A stretch of DNA of 64,000 nucleotides from Pseudothioclava arenosa (GTDB taxonomy: Bacteria; Pseudomonadota; Alphaproteobacteria; Rhodobacterales; Rhodobacteraceae): NCBI RefSeq assembly GCF_002358085.1, contig NZ_NTJD01000001.1:1-64000 (forward strand). Reading direction: 5' to 3'. Position numbers and translations under genes: made by a program. Positions within the stretch are counted from its first letter, which is position 1. The number at the start of each line of letters is the position of its first letter. Below, one piece after another: positions 43,668 to 52,532 of this stretch. The notes beneath the pieces are model-generated. The model saw nothing but the letters and a program-made list of their open reading frames with translations, had not been told where the DNA came from and did not search any database.

Positions 43668-44090
43668 GGTGGTCGCCGGATCGAGCGCATAGCTCATCAC
43701 AACCGCGTCAATCCGCGCGTTTTCGGGGCTTTGATAGTATCCCTTGCGCAGCCCCGATTCCCGCCAGCCGGTCTGGCGATACAGCGCGCGGGCGGCCTCG
43801 TTGTCGGCGGCGACCTCCAGAAAGGCCGAGACCGCGCCGCGATCTTGTGCCGCCGCAAGGAAGGTCCGCACCAGTCGCGCGCCTGCTCCGCGCCGCCGCG
43901 CTTCGGGGGCGACGGCGAGGGTCAGCAGCTCGGCTTCGTCGGCAATCACACGCCCCAACAGAAACGCGCCCGGCTCGTCGAGCAGGAAGTTGAAACGCTG
44001 GTCGAGCAGATCGGCGAATTCCTGGGCCGACCACGGGCGCGGCGTGGTGAAGGAGGCGGCATGGATCAGGGCAAGTTCTTCGGGCGACAT
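43665..44090 (-). CDS. rimI: ribosomal protein alanine N-acetyltransferase (RimI-like)
   Basis: A 141-residue GNAT acetyltransferase. It begins LALIHAASFTTPRPWSAQEF, the acetyl-CoA loop is LTLAVAPEARRRGAGARLV, and LEVAADNEAARALYRQTGWRESG is the typical RimI end. Location next to tsaB supports RimI, which acetylates the N-terminal alanine of ribosomal protein S18. It is 3 bp after the tsaB stop. Confidence 0.88.
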   Translation of the reverse strand: MSPEELALIHAASFTTPRPWSAQEFADLLDQRFNFLLDEPGAFLLGRVIADEAELLTLAVAPEARRRGAGARLVRTFLAAAQDRGAVSAFLEVAADNEAARALYRQTGWRESGLRKGYYQSPENARIDAVVMSYALDPATT

Positions 44091-44093
44091 CGC

Positions 44094-44708
44094 TCAGTCC
44101 AGGATGACCGGCGGCGGGTCCGAAGGCGGCGCGGCATCGGCACCGCGCAGGTAAAGCGGCGCCGGGCGCGGCAGATCGGCGCCCGAAGCAATGCGCTCAG
44201 CCGCGATCCGCGCGATCGCTTCGATCAGCACCTCGGGCGAGATCGTGTCGGCGACTGGCCCGTCATGGCCCTCAAGCGCGGCCCATTCGACCAGTTCGGG
44301 CGGCTGGGCGCCCTCGGCTGTGAAATCCTGCACATAGGCCAGCCCGCGCCGCGCGTCGATCCGCGCCTGCACCGGGCGCGGTACGTTAAAGGCCAGCGCC
44401 TCGAGGCTCGACACCCCCACCGCCGGCACGCCCAGCGACAGCGCCAGCCCGCGTGCGGCGGCCACCGAAATCCGGATGCCGGTGAAATTGCCCGGCCCGA
44501 TGCCGACGCCGATCCCGCTCAGGTCGCGCCAGCCAAGGCCCACGCCCCTCAGACCCTCTTCGAGCATCGGCATCAGCCGCTCGGCCTGGCCCTTGCCCAT
44601 CTCCTCGACGCGGCACGCCAATAATTCCGAGCCACGCAGCAAAGCGGCCGCGCAATGCGCGGCCGATGTGTCAAAGGCCAGAAGGATCGGCTCAGCCGGC
44701 AACGGCAC
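44094..44708 (-). CDS. tsaB: tRNA t6A biosynthesis protein TsaB
   Basis: A 204-residue ASKHA-fold protein. LLAFDTSAAHCAAALLRG is the N-terminal strand-turn; GIGVGIGPGNFTGIRISVAAARGLALSL is the signature. TsaB scaffolds TsaD and TsaE in making threonylcarbamoyl adenosine at position 37 of ANN-decoding tRNAs. It overlaps the Nfu gene by 17 nt, and rimI follows at once. Confidence 0.93.
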   Translation of the reverse strand: MPLPAEPILLAFDTSAAHCAAALLRGSELLACRVEEMGKGQAERLMPMLEEGLRGVGLGWRDLSGIGVGIGPGNFTGIRISVAAARGLALSLGVPAVGVSSLEALAFNVPRPVQARIDARRGLAYVQDFTAEGAQPPELVEWAALEGHDGPVADTISPEVLIEAIARIAAERIASGADLPRPAPLYLRGADAAPPSDPPPVILD

Positions 44709-45255
44709 GTACCTCGGTCACTTCCGGGATGTAATGGCGCAGCAGGTTCTCGATGCCCATTTTCAGCGTCAGCGTCGAGCTGGGGCAGCCCGCGCAGGCG
44801 CCTTGCATGTGCAGGTAGACGACGCCGCGCTCGAACCCGTGGAAAGTGATGTCGCCGCCGTCCTGCGCCACGGCCGGTCGCACGCGGGTGTCGAGCAGTT
44901 CCTTGATCTGCGAGACGATCGCGGCATCGGGGCCGTCATGGCTGGCATGCCCGCCCGCGGCGGGAGCCTCACCCTCCAGCACCGGCGCGCCGGACTGGAA
45001 ATGCTCCATGATCGCACCGAGGATCGCCGGTTTCGCGTGATCCCATTCGGTGCTTTCACCCTTGGTGACGGTGACGAAATCCGAGCCGAAGAACACGCCC
45101 GTGACGCCCGGCACCGCAAAGATGCGCTTGGCCAGCGGCGACTTTGCCGCGGCCTCGGCCGTGGGGAAATCGGCGGTGCCCGCCTCGAGCACGGTCTGCC
45201 CCGGCAGGAATTTCAGCGTGGCGGGGTTGGGGGTGGTTTCGGTCTGAATGAACAT
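44692..45255 (-). CDS. nfuA: Nfu-type iron-sulfur cluster scaffold/carrier
   Basis: A 187-residue protein with an Nfu N-terminal domain (IQTETTPNPATLKFLPG) and a C-terminal NifU domain whose CAGC (CAGCPSSTLTLKMGIENLL) binds a [4Fe-4S] cluster between monomers. It delivers clusters to client enzymes. AAGGAGGCGCGC precedes the ATG. It overlaps tsaB downstream. Confidence 0.93.
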   Translation of the reverse strand: MFIQTETTPNPATLKFLPGQTVLEAGTADFPTAEAAAKSPLAKRIFAVPGVTGVFFGSDFVTVTKGESTEWDHAKPAILGAIMEHFQSGAPVLEGEAPAAGGHASHDGPDAAIVSQIKELLDTRVRPAVAQDGGDITFHGFERGVVYLHMQGACAGCPSSTLTLKMGIENLLRHYIPEVTEVRAVAG

Positions 45256-45342
45256 GCGCGCCTCCTTGGCTTGCGGCAGATATGCGCCCGCCGAGCGTTT
45301 TCGTCAAGTTTTCGGCCGCGGCGATTGCGCGCAGCCCCCTGA

Positions 45343-45365
45343 TTTCTTCTTGGTCCAAATACGCA
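45343..45365 (+). repeat. intergenic repeat TTTCTTCTTGG-AAATACGCA, copy A
   Basis: TTTCTTCTTGGTCCAAATACGCA. It faces copy B 30 bp away, together forming an imperfect inverted repeat in the gap between the Nfu and Usp genes. Related copies occur after stop codons at 54947 and 56569. Confidence 0.7.
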
Positions 45366-45395
45366 GGTCACGCCCTTGGCCACCTGCGCCGCCGG

Positions 45396-45417
45396 TGCGT
45401 ATTTTTGCCAAGAAGAA
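45396..45417 (-). repeat. intergenic repeat, copy B
   Basis: On the minus strand TTCTTCTTGGCAAAAATACGCA, 27 bp after the stop of the minus-strand Usp gene and in the same orientation as that gene, as with copies C and D. With copy A it can form a long hairpin. Confidence 0.7.
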
Positions 45418-45444
45418 GCGGCGGGCGGGCTCTGGCCGGGCCCG

Positions 45445-45900
45445 TCAGGTGATCTGTTCGAGCTTTTCCTTGGACATGTCGCCCGGCACGATCGTCAGCG
45501 GGCAGGGCAGCGAGCCGGAATTCTTGCTGAGCTGCGTCACCAGCGGGCCGGGGCCGGATTTGTCGGTGCCCGCGCCCAGCACCAGCACGCCGATTTCCGG
45601 GTCGTCGCGGATCACCTCGAGGATCTCCTTGACCGGTTCGCCCTCGCGGATCACGAGGTCCGGGTCGACGTGCTGCTTGTCGCGCATCCATTTCGCGAAG
45701 ACCTCGAAATGGGCCTCGATCCGGTCGCGGGCTTCTTCGCGCATGATGTCGGCGACGCCGATCCAGTGCTGGTATTCCTCGGGCGGGATCACGCAGAGGA
45801 TCGTCACGCCGCCGCCGGTATGGGCCGCGCGCATTGCGGCGAACCGCATCGCGTTCAGGCATTCGCGCGTGTCATCGAGCACGACCAGAAACTTGCGCAT
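45445..45900 (-). CDS. universal stress protein
   Basis: A 151-residue Usp. It begins RKFLVVLDDTRECLNAMRFAAMRA, and the ATP-binding end is VLVLGAGTDKSGPGPLVTQLS. GGAGGAAAG precedes ATG 45900 and fixes the start. Unlike the Usp at 11711 it is not next to a transporter. The function is unknown beyond stress association. Confidence 0.9.
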   Translation of the reverse strand: MRKFLVVLDDTRECLNAMRFAAMRAAHTGGGVTILCVIPPEEYQHWIGVADIMREEARDRIEAHFEVFAKWMRDKQHVDPDLVIREGEPVKEILEVIRDDPEIGVLVLGAGTDKSGPGPLVTQLSKNSGSLPCPLTIVPGDMSKEKLEQIT

Positions 45901-45963
45901 CTTTCCTCCGAAGGCAGCCAGCCGGGCAATCATCGCCCGGCGTCATGCGTTTGGCAACTCTGC

Positions 45964-46830
45964 TCAGAGCGGCGACGAAACCGCCCAGTCCCAATACATC
46001 TCGCGGATGCGCTTGGTGACGGGGCCGTGGTCGTAGCGGCGCTCGTCGAAGGCGGTGATGGGCGTGACCTTGGCGAAGTTGCCCGACAGGAACACCTCGT
46101 CGGCGGCGCGGAAATCGTCGAGCGTCAGCACGGTTTCCACGACCTCCATGCCCGCGGCGCGCAGGTTCGAGATGTGGCGCGCGCGCGTGATCCCCGACAG
46201 GAACGTGCCGTTGGCGATCGGCGTGAACACGACGCCGTCGCGCACCATGAAGACGTTGGCGGTGGCTGCCTCGGCGACATTGCCCATCGCGTCCTGCACC
46301 AGCGCGTTGCCAAAGCCCTTGGACTTGGCCTCGACCAGCATCCGCGCGTTGTTCGGATAAAGGCAGCCTGCCTTGGCGTTGCAGACGTTGTCGGCCAGCA
46401 CCGGGCGGCGGAATTGCGTGGTGGTCAGCGTGGTCGAGGCGCTGGCGTCGGGCATTGGCACCTCTTCGAGGCAGAGCGCAAAGCCGGTGACACCTTCGAG
46501 CGGCGCGACGCCCAGATCCGAGCCGTGGATCGCCCAATACATCGGCCGGATATAAACGGCGGCGTCCTTGCCGCAGCGCTTCAGCCCTTCGCGCGCGATC
46601 TCGACCATTTCGCCCGCCTCGACGGTGGGGGTGATCATCAGCGCCTTGGCCGAGCGGTTGGTACGCGCGCAATGGGCTTCGAGGTCGGGCACGAGCCCGT
46701 CGAACATTCGCGCTCCGTCGAAGACCGACGAGCCCTGCCAGATCCCGTGATCGGCCGCGCGCATGACGGGGATGTCGCCCTGATGCCAGCTGCCTTCGAA
46801 ATAGGTTTGGATATTCTTGCCGAACGCCAT
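45964..46830 (-). CDS. ilvE: branched-chain amino acid aminotransferase
   Basis: A 288-residue fold-type IV PLP enzyme interconverting branched-chain amino acids and 2-oxoacids. YFEGSWHQGD and IWQGSSVFDGARMFDG open the protein; the PLP lysine lies in CNAKAGCLYPNN. GNVAEAATANVFMV corresponds to the conserved E-x-x-xxNhF motif. AAAAGGAGTGCGGCCC precedes ATG 46830. Functionally it would feed the 2-oxoacid dehydrogenase encoded at 19.9-23.4 kb. A D-amino acid aminotransferase activity cannot be excluded. Confidence 0.9.
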   Translation of the reverse strand: MAFGKNIQTYFEGSWHQGDIPVMRAADHGIWQGSSVFDGARMFDGLVPDLEAHCARTNRSAKALMITPTVEAGEMVEIAREGLKRCGKDAAVYIRPMYWAIHGSDLGVAPLEGVTGFALCLEEVPMPDASASTTLTTTQFRRPVLADNVCNAKAGCLYPNNARMLVEAKSKGFGNALVQDAMGNVAEAATANVFMVRDGVVFTPIANGTFLSGITRARHISNLRAAGMEVVETVLTLDDFRAADEVFLSGNFAKVTPITAFDERRYDHGPVTKRIREMYWDWAVSSPL

Positions 46831-46921
46831 GGGCCGCACTCCTTTTGGTCGGCGCGATCTAATCACCCGTCGCCGGGCGCGTCCAGCGGAGCGATTGTGC
46901 CCGTGTCAATGCGGTGGGCGG

Positions 46922-48025
46922 CTAGTTGCTGACCGCGTTCGACACGCCCACCGAGGCGCCGATCAGCCCCAGCATCGTGCGCAGGCTGGTCGCGCCGCTC
47001 TCGGTCGCCAGCACGAGGTCCCGTGGTGCGATGTCGAAATTCTGCGCCGAGAACAGCCCGTCCGAGCTGGTCAGGTCGATCGAAAAGATCACCCGCTCAT
47101 GCGTCGGCCCTCCCGCCCCGTCGGCACGCACCGCCGAGGCCGGGTATTCGCGCAGGATCAGTAGCCCGCGCGGGTTGGCCCGCGTGTCCGAAATGCCCCC
47201 CGCCATGGTCACGGCCTCAAGCGCGGTGACGCGATCCTTGGTGAACGGGATCAGCTCTTCCTTGCCCGAGGCGCCGAGCGCGAGGAAATAGCGCGGGTCT
47301 TCGCGCACGATCAGCTTGTCGCCGCCGCGCAGTCCGACATCGGTCTGGGGCGCATCGAGCAGCGCCGCGAGCGAGGTGTCAAAGACCTGGCTGCCGCGCA
47401 GCAGGCGGATCTGCGGGTTGCGCAGCTCGGCGCGCGGCCCGCCGCCCAGAGACACCAGCCCCAGCGCCGTCAGCGAACGATCTTGCATCGGGTAATTGCC
47501 CGGATGCGCGACGCCGCCGATCAGGTCGACGGAATTGGCGCGGCCCGGCTCGGCCTCAAGCTGAACCTGCGCCGCCGGGATCAGCGGCGTCAGGCGCTCT
47601 TCGATGCGGGCGCGGGCGCGTTGTGGCGACAGGCCCGCCACCGGCACCTCGCCGATATAGGGCACGAAGACCGTGCCATTCGCCCCGACTCGGGTCTTGT
47701 GCAGCTCGACCGACGGCGCGGCGTCGGTGGTCAGGAGCTTGTTCTCGCCATTCTCCCAGACCGCGATCGAGACGCTGTCGCCAGCCGCCAGCAGCTGCCC
47801 CGCCCCGCCGCGTCCGCCTTGCAGCCAGAGGTTTTCCGTCTGAGCATGTTTCGCCTCGGGCCAGCCAGCCAGCCGGCTCAGCGTCGCGCGGTCGATGCGG
47901 TAATGGGCGAAATCGCGGGTTTCGGTTCCGGAGGAAGACATGATCTCGCTTTGCAGGGCCGCGCCGCGCGGCATGGTGCATCCGGCGAGAGCTGCGCACA
48001 GCAGCACGATCGAAAGTCGTTTCAT
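46922..48025 (-). CDS. polysaccharide export lipoprotein (Wza-like)
   Basis: A 367-residue outer-membrane export protein. The lipoprotein signal MKRLSIVLLCAALAGC gives Cys16 as lipidation site. GDSVSIAVWE begins the Poly_export domain, GTVFVPYIGEVPVAGLSPQRAR ends it, and two SLBB-like repeats follow (VDLIGGVAHPGNYP; DKLIVREDPRYFLALGA). It is divergent from a three-gene polysaccharide cluster. No Wzc-type kinase is present in the window. Confidence 0.88.
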   Translation of the reverse strand: MKRLSIVLLCAALAGCTMPRGAALQSEIMSSSGTETRDFAHYRIDRATLSRLAGWPEAKHAQTENLWLQGGRGGAGQLLAAGDSVSIAVWENGENKLLTTDAAPSVELHKTRVGANGTVFVPYIGEVPVAGLSPQRARARIEERLTPLIPAAQVQLEAEPGRANSVDLIGGVAHPGNYPMQDRSLTALGLVSLGGGPRAELRNPQIRLLRGSQVFDTSLAALLDAPQTDVGLRGGDKLIVREDPRYFLALGASGKEELIPFTKDRVTALEAVTMAGGISDTRANPRGLLILREYPASAVRADGAGGPTHERVIFSIDLTSSDGLFSAQNFDIAPRDLVLATESGATSLRTMLGLIGASVGVSNAVSN

Positions 48026-48108
48026 GGTCTGTCCCTCTTCCAACCCGGTCCGCGAGCAGGCATAGAATCGCCTTAAGCGCGAGTCGCCTGGAAAGCATCC
48101 GGAACGGT

Positions 48109-48978
48109 ATGAAGAAAACGGAACCCGATCTCAACCTTCATGAGACTCACCTCTTGGTTGTTGGCGGGTCGGGACGCGTGGCGGGCATGCTGCGTCGGGT
48201 CTGGAGCGCGGAGCCCTCTGGCATGGTGCCGGTTTTTCAGGCGCGCCGGGAGGGTGTTGGCGCGGATCTGATTTTTGATCCGCTGGCCGATCCGGGCGCA
48301 CTGGCGCAGGCGATCGAGGCGGCCGATGTCGTGCTGAACCTTGCGGGGCGCGCGGGCGGCTCCGGCGCTGATCTCGCGGCTCATGCAGCGATTGCGCGGG
48401 CGATTCTGGCGGCGCGCAACGGGGCCAAGCCGGTGATCGCGGCATCTTCGGCGGCTGTCTACGACCGGTCGGGCGAGGCGCAGTCTGAAGCGGGGCCGGT
48501 CGATCCGCCTGTCGCCTACGGGCGCGCCAAGCTTGAGATGGAGGCGGTGTTGCGCGACCAGCCCGCGGCCTGTTGCCTCCGCATCGGCAATGTGGCGGGC
48601 GCGGATGCGCTATTGGGGCAGCCCGTGTCGGAGGCCGGACGGTCGCTGCATGTCTTTGCCGATGGCCGCGCCCCGCGCCGCAGCTATATCGGGCCTTCGG
48701 ACCTAGCCCGCGCGATCGCTCGGCTGGCGGGTTTGATGGCGGCGGGGCAGCCCGTGCCGCCGGTGCTCAATCTTGCTTTGCCCGGCGTTGTGGGCATGGA
48801 TGACCTGCTGCGGGCCGCTGGCGTTGCATGGAGCCTTGTTCCGGCGCCGCCAGAAGCTATTGAAAATGTTGAACTTGATGTGAGCCGTGCGATCCGTTTC
48901 GGCCTTGTGCCCGAGGCCCGGGCGCGGGCGGAGCGCATCGTTGCCGACTGGCGCCAAGTCGCGGGGGGCAGCGCATGA
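48109..48978 (+). CDS. NAD-dependent sugar epimerase/dehydratase
   Basis: A 289-residue extended SDR. The dinucleotide motif is VVGGSGRVAGMLR (about residues 17-29). The catalytic serine is in AASSAAVYD and the YxxxK is YGRAKLEME. It is shorter than most epimerases and probably acts on a nucleotide-linked sugar. It overlaps the sugar transferase by 4 nt. Confidence 0.85.
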   Translation: MKKTEPDLNLHETHLLVVGGSGRVAGMLRRVWSAEPSGMVPVFQARREGVGADLIFDPLADPGALAQAIEAADVVLNLAGRAGGSGADLAAHAAIARAILAARNGAKPVIAASSAAVYDRSGEAQSEAGPVDPPVAYGRAKLEMEAVLRDQPAACCLRIGNVAGADALLGQPVSEAGRSLHVFADGRAPRRSYIGPSDLARAIARLAGLMAAGQPVPPVLNLALPGVVGMDDLLRAAGVAWSLVPAPPEAIENVELDVSRAIRFGLVPEARARAERIVADWRQVAGGSA

Positions 48979-49610
48979 CCTGGCAGAAACGGCTCTTCGA
49001 TCTGACGCTCGCGCTGATCCTGCTGCCGATTCTCGGCACGTTGATCCTCGTAGTTCTGGTCACGCTGATGTTCACCGAAGAACGCCCGTATTTCTATTGC
49101 GCAGAGCGGATGAAAACGCCGACGCAGAGCTTCCGGCTCTGGAAATTCCGCACGATGACTGTGACGCAGGACGACAGTGGTGTTTCGGGCGGAGACAAGG
49201 AGGCGCGGATCACCCGGATCGGGCGCATCCTGCGCCGCACCCGTGGCGATGAACTGCCGCAACTGTGGAACATCTTTCGCGGCGACCTGAGCTTTGTCGG
49301 CCCCCGTCCGCCCTTGCGCGAATATGTCGAACGCTTCCCCGAAATCTACGCGCAGGTGCTCCGATCGCGGCCCGGCGCGACCGGTCTGGCGTCGCTTTAC
49401 TATCACCACCGCGAAGAACGCCTGCTGGCGCGCTGCGACACCCCCGAAGAGACCGACCGCGTCTATTGCGAGGTCTGTATCCCGGCAAAAGCCCGGCTCG
49501 ACCTGATGTATCAGCGAAAATCTTCGCCCTGTTATGATTTCTTAATCGTTTGGAAAACAATCTGGCGTGTGCTTGGGCGGAAGAAGAAAACGGCCACAAC
49601 TAAAAGTTGA
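48975..49610 (+). CDS. initiating sugar transferase (bacterial sugar transferase family)
   Basis: A 211-residue membrane glycosyl-1-phosphate transferase of the small PglC-like type. An N-terminal re-entrant helix (KRLFDLTLALILLPILG) is followed by WKFRTMTV, TRIGRILRRTRGDELPQLWNIF and SFVGPRPPLREYVE. It attaches the first sugar phosphate to undecaprenyl phosphate. It lacks the extra helices of WcaJ-type enzymes. Confidence 0.93.
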   Translation: MTWQKRLFDLTLALILLPILGTLILVVLVTLMFTEERPYFYCAERMKTPTQSFRLWKFRTMTVTQDDSGVSGGDKEARITRIGRILRRTRGDELPQLWNIFRGDLSFVGPRPPLREYVERFPEIYAQVLRSRPGATGLASLYYHHREERLLARCDTPEETDRVYCEVCIPAKARLDLMYQRKSSPCYDFLIVWKTIWRVLGRKKKTATTKS

Positions 49611-49686
49611 ATTCTGTTTTGCCGGTCGGTAATCTCGTGCAGCACGGCCTTAGCAGCGGAACGGGCGACTGAGAACGGTTGAGGAT

Positions 49687-51615
49687 ATGTTTCGGCGATA
49701 TGTAAGCCTGAGGCGCAGCCAGAAGCGGATGATCCTGCTTGCCCTGGACTGCCTGCTGGTGCCGGTGGCGTTTTCCCTGTCGTTGATGCTGGTGTTTTCG
49801 GTCGCGCCGACCGAGCTGCTGCCGCTGACCTGGGTGTACCTGCCGGCCCTTGCCGTGGTGGCGGCGATCGGCCTGCATCAGTTGCGGCTGAACAACCTGC
49901 GCCTCAAGGAATATGACGGCGCCGCGCTGGTGCGCACGCTTTGGCTGGGGATCGCCCTGGGCCTGACTTCGGCGCTGTTGTCGGAGGCGGGGGCGCCGGG
50001 CCTTCCGGCCGGGGTGCACGCGCTTTTCGGACTGTTCTACGCCCTCGGCTATGCGCTGATGCGCGCCCTCCTGCTGCGTGTCCTGACCGAACTTTACCGC
50101 CGCTCGAACATTGCCAGCCGGGTTGCGATCTATGGCACCGGGTCGATGGCCATGGCCATCGCGCGAGAGCTGCGGCAGGACGAAACGACGATGCTCTGCG
50201 CCTTCATCGACGAGAATCCCGCAATGGCGGGGATCGTGCTGAACGGGCTTCCGGTGTTCTCTTTGGCCCAGCTTGGCGAACTGTCGGACCAGTACAAGAT
50301 CAACCGCGTTATTCTTGCCGCCCCGCATCTGAGCGAGGAAAAACGCACCTTCATCGCTGCCCGGCTGAGCCAGCGCCAGATCGACGTGCAGACCTTGCCC
50401 GAGACCGTGCAATATGCCGCCCCTGGCCGCCTCTCGGAAAAGCTGACGCAGGCGACGGTTTCCGCATTGCTGGAGCGCAAGCCGCTGACCGGGGCACCGC
50501 AGATTTGCGAGACCGCCTATGCCGGGGCCTCGATCCTGATTACCGGGGCGGGCGGGTCGATCGGGCGCGAGCTGTGCCGGCAGGTTCTGCGCTGTCGCCC
50601 GTCGCGGCTGGTAATTCTCGATCTGTCCGAACTGGCGCTTTATTCCGCCGAGGCGGAGCTGCGCGTGTTGGCCGAGGCCGCGCAGGTGGAGTTGGTGTCC
50701 GTGCTCGGCTCGGTCTGCGATCCGCTTCTGGTCCGCGGGGTGCTGGCGCGCTATGCGGTGGACGTGGTTTTCCACGCCGCCGCCTACAAGCACGTGCCGA
50801 TCGTCGAGGAAAACGCGCGCGTCGGCCTTGCGAACAACAGCCTGGGCACCGCCGTTCTTGCGCGGGAGGCCGAGGCCGCGCGGGTGCATCGCTTCGTTCT
50901 GGTTTCGACCGACAAGGCCGTGCGCCCCTCCAGCCTGATGGGCGCGTCGAAGCGGATCGCGGAGCTTGTCGTGCAGGATCTGGCCGCGCGATCGCAGCAC
51001 ACGAACTACTCGATCGTTCGCTTCGGGAATGTGCTGGGTTCCTCGGGTTCCGTCATTCCGCGTTTCGAAGAACAGATCGCGCGTGGCGGGCCGCTGACCC
51101 TGACCGACGAAGGCGTCACCCGCTATTTCATGAGCATCGCTGAGGCGTCCCTGCTGGTCCTGATCGCGGGCGCGCATGCAACCGGCGGCGAGGTGTTCGT
51201 GCTCGACATGGGCGAGCCGATCCGAATTCACGACCTTGCGCGGCGGATGATCGAGGCTGCTGGGTTGCGGCTGCGCGATCGGGACAACCCCGATGGCGAC
51301 ATCGAGATCGTCACCACGGGTCTGCGACCTGGCGAAAAGCTTCACGAAGAGCTGTTCCATGACGATGCCGTCCGGGCCACCGCGCATCCGCGCATCCTGC
51401 TCGCGCAGCCCGAAGGGCTTTCGCAGCTTGAGATGGCGGCGGCCCTGCGCGATCTGCGCAAGGCGATCGAAAGCGGCAGCGATGAAGAGGTGATGACAGT
51501 CGTGGCACGCGCGGTGCACGATTACCTGCCGCAGAACCTGCCAGCCAATGCGCCGCAGGTCCGGGCCGTCGATACGCGCGAAGCGTGGACGCCCGAACGC
51601 ATGCCGGCCGAGTAG
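49687..51615 (+). CDS. FlaA1/CapD-like nucleotide-sugar 4,6-dehydratase
   Basis: A 642-residue inner-membrane protein. Four N-terminal helices (to about residue 140) are followed by a CoA-binding-like Rossmann domain (VAIYGTGSMAMAIARE). A C-terminal dehydratase domain (from about 275) has the motif ILITGAGGSIGREL and the active-site SSLMGASKR. These enzymes make UDP-linked 4-keto-6-deoxy sugars such as the precursor of bacillosamine or FucNAc. The gap upstream (76 bp) has no terminator, so it may be co-transcribed with the sugar transferase. Confidence 0.93.
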   Translation: MFRRYVSLRRSQKRMILLALDCLLVPVAFSLSLMLVFSVAPTELLPLTWVYLPALAVVAAIGLHQLRLNNLRLKEYDGAALVRTLWLGIALGLTSALLSEAGAPGLPAGVHALFGLFYALGYALMRALLLRVLTELYRRSNIASRVAIYGTGSMAMAIARELRQDETTMLCAFIDENPAMAGIVLNGLPVFSLAQLGELSDQYKINRVILAAPHLSEEKRTFIAARLSQRQIDVQTLPETVQYAAPGRLSEKLTQATVSALLERKPLTGAPQICETAYAGASILITGAGGSIGRELCRQVLRCRPSRLVILDLSELALYSAEAELRVLAEAAQVELVSVLGSVCDPLLVRGVLARYAVDVVFHAAAYKHVPIVEENARVGLANNSLGTAVLAREAEAARVHRFVLVSTDKAVRPSSLMGASKRIAELVVQDLAARSQHTNYSIVRFGNVLGSSGSVIPRFEEQIARGGPLTLTDEGVTRYFMSIAEASLLVLIAGAHATGGEVFVLDMGEPIRIHDLARRMIEAAGLRLRDRDNPDGDIEIVTTGLRPGEKLHEELFHDDAVRATAHPRILLAQPEGLSQLEMAAALRDLRKAIESGSDEEVMTVVARAVHDYLPQNLPANAPQVRAVDTREAWTPERMPAE

Positions 51616-51618
51616 GCC

Positions 51619-52389
51619 CTAGCCCGAAAACGGGTCTTGCGGGTAGCCCACACCGGTCAGATAGAGCCCCTGCGGCGGGCAGACCGGGCCGCAGGCCGCG
51701 CGGTCGCGCGCCTCAAGAGCCGTGCGCACTTGGTCAGGCTCCCATGAGCCCGCGCCGACGCGCTCCAGCGTGCCCACGATCGAGCGCACCTGATTATGCA
51801 GGAAGGACCGCGCCCGCAGCCGGAAGTGAAACTCGCGCCCATCCGCGCGCTCGACTTCGGTGATTGTGATTTCGTCGAGCGTCTTCACCGGCGAGGCCGC
51901 CTGACAGATCGACGAGCGGAAGGTGGTGAAGTCGTGATGCCCGATCAGGTGCTGCGCCCCCGCCCGCATCGCCTCGAGGTCCAGCGGGTTCTGCACGCGC
52001 CAGACCAGCCCCTTTTCATGCGTCATCGGCGCGCGGCGCTGCACCAGCCGGAACAGGTAGCGCCGCTCGACCGCCGAAAACCGCGCGTGCCAGTCGTCCG
52101 CGACCTGCGCGCAGGCGAGGATCGCGACGGGCGCGGGTTTGAGATGGAAGTTCAGCGCCTCCGACAGCCGGAACGGGTCCCAGTCTTTCGCCAGATCGGC
52201 ATGGGCCACTTGCCCCGTCGCATGCACGCCCGCGTCCGTCCGCCCCGCCGCCGCGATCGTATGCGCGCCGGGCTCGAGCCGCGCCAAGGCCGCCTCGATC
52301 GCGCCCTGCACCGAAGGCTGGCCGCTCTGGCGTTGCCAGCCGGCGAAGGGCGCTCCGTGGTATTCGACTTTGAGGGCATATCTGGGCAT
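51619..52389 (-). CDS. truA: tRNA pseudouridine(38-40) synthase TruA
   Basis: A 256-residue synthase. The catalytic aspartate lies in [29 protein letters not shown] begins the protein, and [19 protein letters not shown] is the C-terminal motif. I chose ATG 52389 ([12 protein letters not shown]); the longer in-frame start adds glycine-rich residues. It converges with the polysaccharide operon 3 bp away. Confidence 0.95.
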   Translation of the reverse strand: MPRYALKVEYHGAPFAGWQRQSGQPSVQGAIEAALARLEPGAHTIAAAGRTDAGVHATGQVAHADLAKDWDPFRLSEALNFHLKPAPVAILACAQVADDWHARFSAVERRYLFRLVQRRAPMTHEKGLVWRVQNPLDLEAMRAGAQHLIGHHDFTTFRSSICQAASPVKTLDEITITEVERADGREFHFRLRARSFLHNQVRSIVGTLERVGAGSWEPDQVRTALEARDRAACGPVCPPQGLYLTGVGYPQDPFSG

Positions 52390-52532
52390 GCCCCGCCATA
52401 GCCCGAAGCCGCCGCCCGCCGCAATCCCCGCCACGCATCGCGCGGGTCGGGAAATCCGCGCGCCGCTTCCCTCTTATATCGCGCCCGCCAAGCGCCTATC
52501 TTCTGGGAAAGGAAACTGCGCCGGGGGTTTGC

